A DNA stretch of 16,570 nucleotides from an uncultured Collinsella sp. (GCA_958421655.1 CATZMG010000052.1:1-16570); one strand, 5' to 3'. Counted from the stretch's first letter, positions 7,215-14,795 are shown. Notes: generated by a model from the letters alone, not told the origin. Program-made: numbers and translations.

Positions 7215-7634
7215 ATGATTAAAGAGCTTTGCCACGACGAGGCTATCCTGTCCCAGCGTTGCGAGGTTGCGACCGTCGAGGACGAGTCGGTTGCTCAGGA
7301 CCTGATCGATACCATTAAGTCGCTCGACGATGCCGGCTGCCTTGCCGCCAACCAGATTGGCGTTACCAAGAAGGTCTGCGTCTATCTGGACGACGCCGGC
7401 GAGCCCCACGTGCTCTATAACCCCCGTCTGGTGTTTGGCTTGGGCGCCAGCAAGATGGAGGAGAGCTGCCTGACGCACGAGGAGGTCACCAAGTCCACGC
7501 GCTATATCAAGTGCAAGGTCGCTTATGACGTGATCGTCGACGGCAAGATGCGCGAGCGCAAGCAGGACTTTGTGGGCTTCGAGGCGCAGATGATTCAACA
7601 CATGATTGACCACTGTCTAGGAAAGTTGGTCTAA
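7215..7634 (+). CDS. Peptide deformylase-like protein with altered HExxH motif
   Basis: The 139-residue protein resembles the short peptide deformylases of anaerobic Firmicutes and Actinobacteria, which remove the formyl group from nascent proteins with a metal held by one Cys and two His. Motif 1 is GCLAANQ (41-47; usual GxGLAAxQ). Motif 2 is ESCLT (83-87; usual EGCLS) with metal ligand Cys85. Motif 3 is QHMIDH (128-133). Both His ligands (129, 133) are present, but the catalytic Glu of HExxH is Met130, read from codons CAC ATG ATT GAC CAC. It may therefore be inactive as a deformylase or act on something else. The start is 7215 because GGAGG (7205-7209) is well placed for it; that GGAGG overlaps an earlier ATG at 7203. 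Whether another, canonical deformylase exists in the genome cannot be seen here. Confidence 0.82.
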   Translation: MIKELCHDEAILSQRCEVATVEDESVAQDLIDTIKSLDDAGCLAANQIGVTKKVCVYLDDAGEPHVLYNPRLVFGLGASKMEESCLTHEEVTKSTRYIKCKVAYDVIVDGKMRERKQDFVGFEAQMIQHMIDHCLGKLV

Positions 7635-7636
7635 GG

Positions 7637-7706
7637 GGACCAAAGCACCGCACTTCGTCTCTTTTGGTCCGGGCGTGACATTGTTGTCATGTCCGGGCTT
7701 TTGTGT
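7637..7706 (+). terminator. Double hairpin terminator after the deformylase-like gene
   Basis: The first hairpin pairs GGACCAAA (7637-7644) with TTTGGTCC (7663-7670). The second pairs 7669-7680 with 7685-7696 over 12 positions including two G:T pairs, and is followed by GGGCTTTTGTGTTT. The two stems overlap by two bases (7669-7670), so they may form alternatively. The second, with its T-rich tail, is the likelier terminator. Confidence 0.75.
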
Positions 7707-7769
7707 TTAGCGCCTTTTTGTTTGGTGACAATAAGCTTAGAAAGAAAGAACGTAAAGCTAGGAGGCGCT

Positions 7770-8735
7770 ATGTGTACGAGCATTCGATTTACCGATAATT
7801 CTGGCCACATGTATCTAGGCCGCAACCTCGACTGGAGCTTTGACTACGGCCAACAGGTTCGCGTGATGCCGCGCGGATTCCACATTCCGTATTCGTTTAT
7901 CGACGACGCGACAGCGGCACACGCGGTGATCGGTATGTGCATCGATTACAAGAACTATCCCATGTTTTTCGATTGCGGTAACGATGCGGGTCTGGCTGTG
8001 GCGGGGCTCAACTTTCCTGGCTATGCCGAGTATGCCGAGGGCCCTGTCGACGGCAAGAACAATATCGCGGCCTATGAGTTTCCCCTGTGGGTGGCAGCGA
8101 CGTTCTCGACGGTCGATGAGGTCGAGGCCGCGCTGCGCGACACGGTGATTGTCGCCAAATCTGCCGGAGAGGGGCTGGGCGTGTCGCTGCTCCATTGGAT
8201 TATCGGCGACAGCCAGCGCAGCATCGTGGTCGAGATGATGGCTGATGGCCTGCATGTATACGACGATCCGGTCGACACCCTTGCCAACCAGCCGACCTTC
8301 CCGTGGCACATGGAAAACCTGCGCACCTATATCACCGCCACAAGCGATTTTCCGCAGACGGCGACATGGCGTGGCGCCGAGCTTAAGCCCTATGGAGCCG
8401 GTGCCGGCATGCGCGGCATTCCGGGCGATTGCTATTCGCCGAGCCGTTTTGTAAAGGCGGCGTACCTCAATGCCAATTACCCACAAAAGGAGAGCGAGAC
8501 CGAAAACGTCGTTCGCATGTTCCGCTCGCTCGAGGGCGTGGTGATGATCGAGGGAGCGTCCAGGATGGGCGATGGCAAGTTCGAGAAGACTATCTACACC
8601 GGATGCTTTAGCGCGCGCACGGGCAATTATTACTACGCGATGTATGGGGATCCGTCGATTCGCTACGTGAGCCTGATGGATGCCGAGGGCGCGAGCCCCG
8701 ATAGGCTCGTGGTTCCCGAGCCGCGCCGTTCGTAG
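7770..8735 (+). CDS. bsh: Bile salt hydrolase (choloylglycine hydrolase)
   Basis: The 321-residue Ntn-hydrolase cleaves glycine- or taurine-conjugated bile acids in the cytoplasm. Removal of Met1 exposes the nucleophile Cys2, which fixes the start at 7770; AGGAGG lies five bases upstream. The catalytic and binding residues of the family are all visible: Cys2, Arg18 and Asp21 (GRNLDWSF), Asn81 (AGLNFPGY), Asn173 (LANQPTF) and Arg226 (SPSRF). The protein closely follows bifidobacterial enzymes, for example around EFPLWVA, GDSQRSIVVEMMADG and MENLR. There is no signal peptide. The loop that influences substrate choice reads GAGAGMRGIPGD, a G-x-G form. Penicillin V acylase is the alternative in this family, but the match to bile salt hydrolases is much closer. 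The gene is flanked by terminators and is probably monocistronic. Confidence 0.95.
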   Translation: MCTSIRFTDNSGHMYLGRNLDWSFDYGQQVRVMPRGFHIPYSFIDDATAAHAVIGMCIDYKNYPMFFDCGNDAGLAVAGLNFPGYAEYAEGPVDGKNNIAAYEFPLWVAATFSTVDEVEAALRDTVIVAKSAGEGLGVSLLHWIIGDSQRSIVVEMMADGLHVYDDPVDTLANQPTFPWHMENLRTYITATSDFPQTATWRGAELKPYGAGAGMRGIPGDCYSPSRFVKAAYLNANYPQKESETENVVRMFRSLEGVVMIEGASRMGDGKFEKTIYTGCFSARTGNYYYAMYGDPSIRYVSLMDAEGASPDRLVVPEPRRS

Positions 8736-8758
8736 CTCACTGGTCCGTTGCGACATAA

Positions 8759-8794
8759 AACGGCCTCGCACCTCTTATGAGATGCGAGGCCGTT
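8759..8794. terminator. Bidirectional terminator between bsh and kup
   Basis: A perfect 12-bp stem (AACGGCCTCGCA 8759-8770 with TGCGAGGCCGTT 8783-8794) lies between two convergent genes. On the minus strand it is followed by TTATG after the closing TT, giving a T run for kup. On the + strand the following bases (GTCGTC) are not T-rich, so it is weaker for bsh. Confidence 0.8.
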
Positions 8795-8816
8795 GTCGTC
8801 AATGGCTGGTGGCGTG

Positions 8817-11045
8817 TTAGAAGTTGGCGTCGTTGAACTGGGTGCTCTCGAGTCCGTCGAGTTGCTGTTCGGGCGTATCTGCGATGCTCTCTAGCAGCTC
8901 GGTGGGATCGACGTTCATGCTCTTGCCGGCCTCGTTGCCGTTGACCAAGTCGTCCGAGAAGATGTCGACCTCCATTTCCTCGGCCTCTTCGATTAGGATC
9001 TCGAGTGGCACCTGGGTGCGCACAAGTTTGACGGCCGGGCGCATGCGGGCAAAGAGCGGTACGTACTCAATGATGATGGCCGAGTTCTCGAGACCATACC
9101 AACGTGCCGGGCTTCCGCAGGCGCGGCGGACGGCGTACTTGATGGCCATCACACGGTGGTCGTTGCGGTTGATGTCCGTTTCGGGGGCAAGCATCTTGCG
9201 CAGCATGCAAAAACGGAAGTCGCCCACGTTGCCGCGTGTCTCGTAGATAGAGTAGGTGTGATGTTGCGGCGGCAGCTCGCCCGATGCCATCAGGTCGCCA
9301 ACGATCTGGCGCAGGTAGGCATTAATGCGCTGGTTGACCTTAAAGCCCAGGTCCAGGCGCACCCGGAACAGGAAGTCTGTGCCAAAGGTCTCAACGGAAT
9401 ACTCGTGCGTATAGGGCTCGTCGGTAACGTGCACGTTGATGAACCAATATGCCTTGGCGCGCTTGGGATGCTTATCCAGGATGGAATAGAGCACGTCGCG
9501 GTCGAGCGTGAGCGGATCGGGGCTGTTGGTGAGGAACACCAGGTTGTCGGCGAGCACGGGATAGGTCTCGTCGTTGCGCAGGCGGTTGAGCTGATCGATG
9601 TACTTGGAGACGGGCAACAGAATCGTCTGCGTGCGCTCGATGGCGGTGCCACGGCGCCACACGTACATAAGGCCAAACAGCAGTGCGGCCAGGAAGATCA
9701 TCACATAGCCGCCGTCAAAGAACATGGTGAGGCACGAGGTGAAGAAGCACAGCTCAATGGCACCGAAGAGCAGGGCGAAGACGCAGGCGCCCAGCTTGTG
9801 CTTGAGAATGCCAGCGATATAGCTCGTCAAAAGCGTCGTGGTCATGAGCATTGTCACGGTAATGGCGAGGCCGTAGGCGCTCTCCATGCGTTCGGAGTTT
9901 TGGAACAGCAGCACGATGAAGATGCAGCCGACCCACATGATGTTATTGACGAGCGGAATATAGAGCTGGCCCTTGGTGTCGCTGGGGTAGTGGATGCGCA
10001 GGTGCGGCATAAGGTTGAGGCGCGTTGCCTCGGATACCAGCGAGAACGAGCCGGTGATGAGCGCCTGTGAGGCGATGATGGCCGCCACGGCCGAAAGCAC
10101 GATGGCAAAGGGGCGTAGGGGCTCGGGGAGCATCATATAGAACGGGTTGACGATATCCATCGCGAGCATCTGGGGGTTGGAGTTATTGGCGAGTAGCCAA
10201 GCTCCCTGACCCAGATAGTTGAGGATAAGGGCCGCCTTAACAAATGGCCAGGATGCATAGATGTTTGCCTTGCCCACGTGGCCCATGTCCGAGTAGAGTG
10301 CCTCGGCACCGGTTGTCGACAGGAAGACAAAGCCGAGCACCATAATGCCCGAATGGTTGATGGGCGAGAACAGGAACATAATGCCGCGGATGGGGTTGAG
10401 CGCGCGCAAGATGGACAGGTTGCCGAGCATGTTGAACAGACCGGCGCCTGCCAGGAACAGGAACCACAGCGTCATGAGCGGGCCGAAGAGCTTGCCGATT
10501 GACGAGGTGCCGGCGCGCTGCATGGCAAATAGGCCGCAGATAATGATGATGGTGATGATGATGACGTTGGTCTGGCCGTCGCCCAGCAGAGCATGGCCCC
10601 ATTCGATGGTGCGCAGACCCTCGATGGCTGTGGTGACCGTGACGGCGGGGGTGAGGATGCCGTCGGCAAGCAGTGCCGCACCGCCGATCATGGCGGGCAG
10701 AATCAGCCATGGTGCCACCTTGCGTACGAGGCTGAACAGGGCGAAGATGCCGCCTTCGTTGTGGTTGTCGGCCTTCATGGCGATTAGCACGTACTTGACC
10801 GTGGTCACGAGCGTCATGGTCCAGATGACGAGCGAAAGCGCGCCCAGGATCATGTCCTCGCTGACGGTACCGATGCCGCCGTTGTTGGCGACGATTGATT
10901 TCATGGTGTACATGGGGCTCGTGCCGATGTCGCCATAGACGACGCCGAGCGTTACGAGCAGCATGCCAGCGGAGAGGGGGATGGCTCCGTGCCCGCCTTG
11001 CCCGTGCTGGTCTTGGAGGTTTGCCTCCAGTTTGGTGTGTGCCAC
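8817..11045 (-). CDS. kup: Kup-family potassium transporter
   Basis: This large K+/H+ symporter of the KUP/HAK/KT family imports potassium across the cytoplasmic membrane. The family signature GVVYGDIGTSPMY stands near the N-terminus, followed by DNHNEGGIFALFSLVRK, GDGQTNVIIITI, STTGAEALYSDMGHVGK and NNSNPQM. About 12 membrane helices fill the first 450 residues, and a long soluble C-terminal part follows. At 742 residues it is longer than E. coli Kup (622), mainly because of the acidic tail ending DGLESTQFNDANF. The start is set at GTG 11045, which has AAGGGAG six bases upstream; an ATG six codons earlier (11063) has no ribosome site and its codons contain that same AAGGGAG. I looked for a c-di-AMP (ydaO-type) riboswitch in the leader, common before such genes, and did not recognise one. 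Confidence 0.93.
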   Translation of the reverse strand: MAHTKLEANLQDQHGQGGHGAIPLSAGMLLVTLGVVYGDIGTSPMYTMKSIVANNGGIGTVSEDMILGALSLVIWTMTLVTTVKYVLIAMKADNHNEGGIFALFSLVRKVAPWLILPAMIGGAALLADGILTPAVTVTTAIEGLRTIEWGHALLGDGQTNVIIITIIIICGLFAMQRAGTSSIGKLFGPLMTLWFLFLAGAGLFNMLGNLSILRALNPIRGIMFLFSPINHSGIMVLGFVFLSTTGAEALYSDMGHVGKANIYASWPFVKAALILNYLGQGAWLLANNSNPQMLAMDIVNPFYMMLPEPLRPFAIVLSAVAAIIASQALITGSFSLVSEATRLNLMPHLRIHYPSDTKGQLYIPLVNNIMWVGCIFIVLLFQNSERMESAYGLAITVTMLMTTTLLTSYIAGILKHKLGACVFALLFGAIELCFFTSCLTMFFDGGYVMIFLAALLFGLMYVWRRGTAIERTQTILLPVSKYIDQLNRLRNDETYPVLADNLVFLTNSPDPLTLDRDVLYSILDKHPKRAKAYWFINVHVTDEPYTHEYSVETFGTDFLFRVRLDLGFKVNQRINAYLRQIVGDLMASGELPPQHHTYSIYETRGNVGDFRFCMLRKMLAPETDINRNDHRVMAIKYAVRRACGSPARWYGLENSAIIIEYVPLFARMRPAVKLVRTQVPLEILIEEAEEMEVDIFSDDLVNGNEAGKSMNVDPTELLESIADTPEQQLDGLESTQFNDANF

Positions 11046-11145
11046 GTGGACTCCCTTAGACATTCGGTTATCTGTCCAGGATAGAAAACTTTTATGCCGT
11101 CTTTATACATACAAGAGCAGTTTGGCACATCGGGTTATTTTAGAC

Positions 11146-11169
11146 AATAATCCTCAGCTGGGGATTATT
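11146..11169. promoter_or_regulatory. 24-bp near-perfect palindrome between kup and the EamA gene
   Basis: AATAATCC and GGATTATT flank a T-CAGCTG-G centre. Only one pair deviates (T:G), so the palindrome is almost perfect. It lies about 100 bases upstream of the kup start and about 34 bases beyond the EamA stop, both minus-strand genes. It could be a weak terminator for the EamA transcript, although the run of T after the stem is poor, or an operator for kup. Confidence 0.45.
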
Positions 11170-11202
11170 TATCTATGCAGGTAGCATTTCAAAGCAGGGC
11201 TT

Positions 11203-12114
11203 TTAAGCACGTGCTGTCTGGGCGATGCCAGCCTTGGCGTTTGCGCGTTTGCCGGCGAGTTCGCAAAAGAGCGCACCGCCGATGATAAGCGCGGCGCCCA
11301 TCAGGCGGACCGGTGTTATGGCTTCGCCCAAAAGGACAGCGGAGAACACGACTGCCGAAAGCGGCTCGAGGTAGCCGACGACCGCGACGGTCTGGACGGG
11401 CAGCTTGGCGACGGCGCTAAAGTAGAGCAGGCAACCGATGCCGGTGTTGACGACGCCGAGCATGACGACGGCGCGCCAATCAATACTGGCGGCGATACCG
11501 GCGGACAGGAATGAGGGAGCGCCCTGCGTGATGAGCGTGAGGACCAGCGCGGTCACAAAGGCGGCGCACACCTGGAGCGTGGAGTTCTCGAGGCCCTCGA
11601 TGTGCGGCGCACCCTTGCTAGCGATGACCATCAATGCATAGCAGAAGGCCGAGGCGATTCCACAGACGATGCCCGCAATGGGCATATTGCCGCCTAGACC
11701 TTGCGCTGCAATGAGAAAAGCACCGCAGGCGACGGCGACAAAGCCGGCGATTTTGCCGCCGGTCAGCTTTTCGCCAAAGATGAGCGGGGAGAGCGCCATG
11801 ACAATGATGGGGCCGCAGTAGTACAGCAGCGAGGATACGCCGACGCCGATCGTCTGGTAGGCGCGGAACAGAAAAATCCAGCTGGCGCCCAGCGCAGCTC
11901 CCGAGAGGAGGAGGGCCGCGGCTTCGCGGGGACGAGATGGCGCCTGCAACTTATGGTGTTGGGTAGTGGCGAGGATGGTTATAAGCGAGAGAGCTCCCAG
12001 AAAAGTGCGCAGCAGCACGATATCGGAGCTCGGCAGTGCGATAGCTGCGGCGATGATGCCGTTAGAGCCAAACAACAGTAATGCTGCTAAGTATGTAAAC
12101 AGTCCGTTGTTCAT
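11203..12114 (-). CDS. EamA/DMT-family membrane transporter (probable metabolite exporter)
   Basis: The 303-residue protein consists of about ten hydrophobic helices arranged as two EamA repeats, as in RhaT/RarD/YdcZ-like drug-metabolite transporters. The first repeat runs to about residue 135 and holds SDIVLLRTFLGALSL and SLLYYCGPIIVMALSPLIFGEKL. The second holds NTGIGCLLYFSAVAKLPVQTV and YLEPLSAVVFSAVLLGEAIT, the characteristic end of this family. It is expected to export or import a small metabolite such as an amino acid; the substrate is unknown. The start at 12114 has GAGGGG ten bases upstream. It is divergent from the LysR gene at 12233, a common arrangement in which the regulator controls its exporter neighbour. 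Confidence 0.9.
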   Translation of the reverse strand: MNNGLFTYLAALLLFGSNGIIAAAIALPSSDIVLLRTFLGALSLITILATTQHHKLQAPSRPREAAALLLSGAALGASWIFLFRAYQTIGVGVSSLLYYCGPIIVMALSPLIFGEKLTGGKIAGFVAVACGAFLIAAQGLGGNMPIAGIVCGIASAFCYALMVIASKGAPHIEGLENSTLQVCAAFVTALVLTLITQGAPSFLSAGIAASIDWRAVVMLGVVNTGIGCLLYFSAVAKLPVQTVAVVGYLEPLSAVVFSAVLLGEAITPVRLMGAALIIGGALFCELAGKRANAKAGIAQTARA

Positions 12115-12137
12115 GCGCTGACATCCCCTCTATATCC

Positions 12138-12187
12138 GAACATGTTCACTATGGGTGAACTGGCTTTAGAAGAAAAGCGAATATAAT
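12138..12187. promoter_or_regulatory. Divergent EamA/LysR control region with LysR-type dyads
   Basis: Two overlapping dyads occupy the 118-base divergent gap. One is the 10-bp palindrome GAACATGTTC (12138-12147). The other is GTTCAC-TATGG-GTGAAC (12144-12160), whose inner TCAC...GTGA has the T-N11-A spacing of LysR boxes. On the + strand a perfect -10 box, TATAAT (12182-12187), follows with a possible -35 CTGGCT (12160-12165, 16-base spacer) that overlaps the second dyad. On the minus strand a possible -10, TATAGA (12129-12134), lies just beyond the first dyad. Autoregulation of the LysR gene and control of EamA is inferred. Confidence 0.6.
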
Positions 12188-12232
12188 GCATGGAAAACAT
12201 GACAAAAACTCATGCAAGGGTGGGGACGTGCC

Positions 12233-13090
12233 GTGGAGACCAATATCCAAAAGATGCAGGTGCTGCTGGAGACGGTGCGCGCCGGAAGCTTTACGCGTGC
12301 TGCCGAGCGCCTGAGCTATTCGCAGTCGGGCGTGAGCCGTATGGTGGCCGATCTTGAGGCCGACTGGGGTTTTAAGGTGCTCGACCGCAGTCGCGAGGGC
12401 GTGGCTCTTTCTGCCGATGGACGGCAAGTTATGCCTGCGGTTGAGGCGTTATGCGAGGAGTTTGGCCGCCTGCAGCGACGCGTGGATGAGATGCGTGGGC
12501 TCATGTGCGGCAAAATCTGCATCGGTACGTTTTCGAGTGTGGCGACCCACATGCTGCCGCCGGTGATTGCGCGCTTTCGCGCCGATCACCCGGACGTCGA
12601 TTATGAGTTGCTGATGGGCGATTACTCAGAGATTGAACAATGGGTGGCTGAGGGTCGTTGCGACCTGGGCTTTATCCCGCGTGAGCCACGAGAAAACGGC
12701 ATGGCATCGCGGTCTTTGGTGCGCGACGAGTTGATGGCGGTAGTGCCGGCAGATTCTTTGCTTGCCACGGCGGGGGTCGTCTCTCTTGCCGATTTGGCCA
12801 ACGAGCAGTTTATTCTGCTAGAACGAGGTACCGATGACGAGATTACGCCGCTGTTCCGTCGGGCGGGGCTGACGGTGCGCTCCAAGCTGTCGACCTGGGA
12901 TGACTATGCGATTATGGCCATGGTTGAGGACGGCCTGGGCGTGAGCATTCTTCCCGCGCTCATCTTGCGCCGCTGTCAGTTCGATGTTGCCGTGCGCCCA
13001 CTCGAGGGACATCCTCATCGGCAGATCAACGCCATATATCGAACGGCCGACGTTTCGCTTGCCACTGCTCGATTCCTTGAATACCTCTAA
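12233..13090 (+). CDS. LysR-family transcriptional regulator
   Basis: The 285-residue regulator has the N-terminal winged helix of the family: the sequence from FTRAAERLSYSQSGVSRMVA to LEADWGFKVLDRSREGV is the LysR helix-turn-helix and wing. The substrate-binding domain starts at about residue 90 (GKICIGTFSSVATHMLP). It contains ELLMGDYSEIEQWVAEGRCDLGF and the late motif DDYAIMAMVEDGLGVSILP, typical of LysR effector domains. The start GTG at 12233 is preferred, since GTGGGGA lies just upstream and the protein then begins at the usual distance before the helix. An ATG at 12212 would add seven residues without a ribosome site. It probably controls the divergent EamA gene and itself. The effector is unknown. 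No terminator is obvious after the gene. Confidence 0.9.
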   Translation: METNIQKMQVLLETVRAGSFTRAAERLSYSQSGVSRMVADLEADWGFKVLDRSREGVALSADGRQVMPAVEALCEEFGRLQRRVDEMRGLMCGKICIGTFSSVATHMLPPVIARFRADHPDVDYELLMGDYSEIEQWVAEGRCDLGFIPREPRENGMASRSLVRDELMAVVPADSLLATAGVVSLADLANEQFILLERGTDDEITPLFRRAGLTVRSKLSTWDDYAIMAMVEDGLGVSILPALILRRCQFDVAVRPLEGHPHRQINAIYRTADVSLATARFLEYL

Positions 13091-13150
13091 ACGCGTGCAT
13101 GTCATTGTCCGCTTTGGGCAAATCTCGGAGTTCGGTACGTTTTCTTATGA

Positions 13151-13231
13151 AATTGAACTTTCGAATGAGGCGCGGCGCTATACTGCTTGCTAAATTGAAC
13201 CCCGGTTCAATTCGTGTTCTATAAATTGAAC
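13151..13231 (+). promoter_or_regulatory. Promoter and operator array of the HTH-AlaA gene
   Basis: The octamer AATTGAAC occurs at 13151-13158, 13193-13200 and 13224-13231, and its complement GTTCAATT at 13205-13212. The second and fourth copies form an inverted repeat with 9-bp arms and a two-base centre (13193-13212). A -10 box TATACT lies at 13179-13184, so transcription should begin near 13191, at the edge of the inverted repeat. TTGAAC of the first copy resembles a -35 box, but the spacer would be 20 bases. Binding by the helix-turn-helix part of the following gene product, giving autorepression, is inferred from position. Confidence 0.65.
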
Positions 13232-13252
13232 TTTGCCAGCAAGGAGGTTCCT

Positions 13253-14773
13253 GTGGCCCAAGAGACGTTTAGCGATCGCCTGCGACAGGCTATGTCCGAT
13301 TGCGGCGTTCGCCAGTCGAACGTGATCCGCGCATCGGAGATGCTCGGCAAAAAACTCGGCAAGAGTCAGATGAGCCAATATGTGAGCGGCAAGACGATCC
13401 CGCGACGCGATGTGGCCGAGCTGCTCGCCCGTATTTTGGAGGTCGATGTTACCTGGCTGCTTGCCGGCGACGCCGATCAAGGCGAGGCATCATCACCCCG
13501 CAACGATTCCAAGCCCGAACCCCATCCCTCAGCTCAAATTGCAAGGAGCACCACCATGCGTACTTTTTCTAAATCCACCAAGCTCGATAACGTCCTGTAT
13601 GACGTGCGCGGTCCCGTCGTCGACGAGGCTGCCCGTATGGAGGACGAGGGCGAGCGCATCCTCAAGCTCAATATCGGCAACCCGGCGCCCTTCGGTTTCC
13701 GCACGCCCGACGAGGTCATCAAGGACATGCGCCAGCAGCTGCCCGACTGCGAAGGCTATTCCAACTCGCGCGGCTTGTTCTCCGCGCGCAAGGCGATCAT
13801 GCAGTATTCGCAGATCAAGGGCCTGCCCAACGTTCAGATGGAGCATATCTACACGGGCAACGGCGTGTCCGAGCTCATTCAGCTTTCGATGAACGCGCTG
13901 CTCGACAATGGCGACGAGATTCTGATCCCCAGCCCTGACTATCCGCTCTGGACGGCGTGCGCAACCCTTGCCGGCGGTCATCCCGTACATTATTTGTGTG
14001 ATGAGCAGGCGGATTGGTATCCCGACCTGGAGGATATGGAGTCCAAGATCACGAGCGCGACCAAAGCCCTCGTCATCATCAACCCTAACAACCCCACGGG
14101 TTCCGTCTATCCGCGTGAGGTGCTCGAGGGCATCGTTGAGGTTGCGCGCAGGCACCAGCTCATGATTTTTGCAGACGAGATTTACGACCGCCTGTGCATG
14201 GACGGCTATGAGCACGTCTCGATTGCCTCGCTCGCTCCCGATCTGCCCTGTGTCACCTTTAGCGGCCTTTCCAAGTCGCACATGATTGCGGGCTATCGTA
14301 TTGGCTGGATGGTGCTTTCGGGCAACCAGCGCTGCATGAGCGACTTCATCATGGGTATCAACATGCTCTCCAACATGCGCCTGTGCTCCAACGTGCCGGC
14401 TCAGTCGATCGTTCAGACGGCACTCGGTGGTCATCAGTCCGTTAACGACTACATCCGTCCTGGCGGCCGTGTCTACGAGCAGCGCAACTTTGTGTATGAG
14501 GCGCTCAACAAGATTGACGGCATCTCGGTGGTTAAGCCGCGCGCGGCGTTCTACATCTTCCCCAAGATGGATGTTAAAAAGTTCAACATCACCGATGACG
14601 AGCAGTTTGCCCTCGACCTGCTGCACGAGAAGAAGATTCTGATCACGCGCGGCGGCGGCTTTAACTGGGCAGAGCCCGATCACTTCCGCATCGTGTACCT
14701 GCCGCGCATGGAAGTGCTCAAAGAGTCGCTCGAAGACCTCGCCGACTTCTTTGATCATTACCGTCAATCATAA
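13253..14773 (+). CDS. XRE helix-turn-helix domain fused to AlaA-type aminotransferase
   Basis: This 506-residue fusion has three parts. Residues about 5-72 form an XRE-type helix-turn-helix (FSDRLRQAMSDCGVRQSNVI, then SQMSQYVSGKTIPRRDVAELL). Residues 73-101 are a polar linker. Residues 102-506 are a complete fold-type-I aminotransferase of 405 residues, the same length as E. coli AlaA and very similar to it. PLP-site residues are visible: NPNNPTG (278-284), ADEIYD (307-312), the lysine of FSGLSKSHMIAGYRIGW (Lys341) and a late Arg region. AlaA transfers an amino group between glutamate and pyruvate, making alanine. The start is GTG at 13253, with AAGGAGG five bases upstream. An ATG at 13556 with its own AAGGAG could yield the free enzyme. 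No frameshift is needed to join the domains. The DNA-binding role of the first domain is inferred. Confidence 0.93.
   Translation: MAQETFSDRLRQAMSDCGVRQSNVIRASEMLGKKLGKSQMSQYVSGKTIPRRDVAELLARILEVDVTWLLAGDADQGEASSPRNDSKPEPHPSAQIARSTTMRTFSKSTKLDNVLYDVRGPVVDEAARMEDEGERILKLNIGNPAPFGFRTPDEVIKDMRQQLPDCEGYSNSRGLFSARKAIMQYSQIKGLPNVQMEHIYTGNGVSELIQLSMNALLDNGDEILIPSPDYPLWTACATLAGGHPVHYLCDEQADWYPDLEDMESKITSATKALVIINPNNPTGSVYPREVLEGIVEVARRHQLMIFADEIYDRLCMDGYEHVSIASLAPDLPCVTFSGLSKSHMIAGYRIGWMVLSGNQRCMSDFIMGINMLSNMRLCSNVPAQSIVQTALGGHQSVNDYIRPGGRVYEQRNFVYEALNKIDGISVVKPRAAFYIFPKMDVKKFNITDDEQFALDLLHEKKILITRGGGFNWAEPDHFRIVYLPRMEVLKESLEDLADFFDHYRQS
13543..13558 (+). promoter_or_regulatory. Internal ribosome site and ATG for stand-alone AlaA
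   Basis: AAGGAG (13543-13548) precedes ATG (13556) by seven bases, inside the linker-coding part of the fusion and in the same frame. The product from this ATG, beginning MRTFSKSTKLDNVLYDVRGP, would match the normal AlaA N-terminus and length. The linker amino acids QIARSTT are simply the translation of this ribosome site. Confidence 0.7.
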
Positions 14774-14795
14774 CGACAGAGATAGTCTGTCATTT

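Noticed and set aside
11046..11202. c-di-AMP (ydaO-type) riboswitch before kup
   Set aside because: The gap is short and AT-rich and lacks recognisable aptamer elements; only the palindrome stands out.
13253..13560. Frameshift or misassembly producing the HTH-AlaA join
   Set aside because: The frame is continuous with normal codon use on both sides, an optimal ribosome site precedes the HTH start and operator repeats precede that. A lost stop codon in one read cannot be excluded, but nothing in the sequence suggests it.
13529..14767. A 412-codon minus-strand frame opposite AlaA
   Set aside because: It mirrors the aminotransferase codons and has no recognisable domain. The plus strand is unambiguous.
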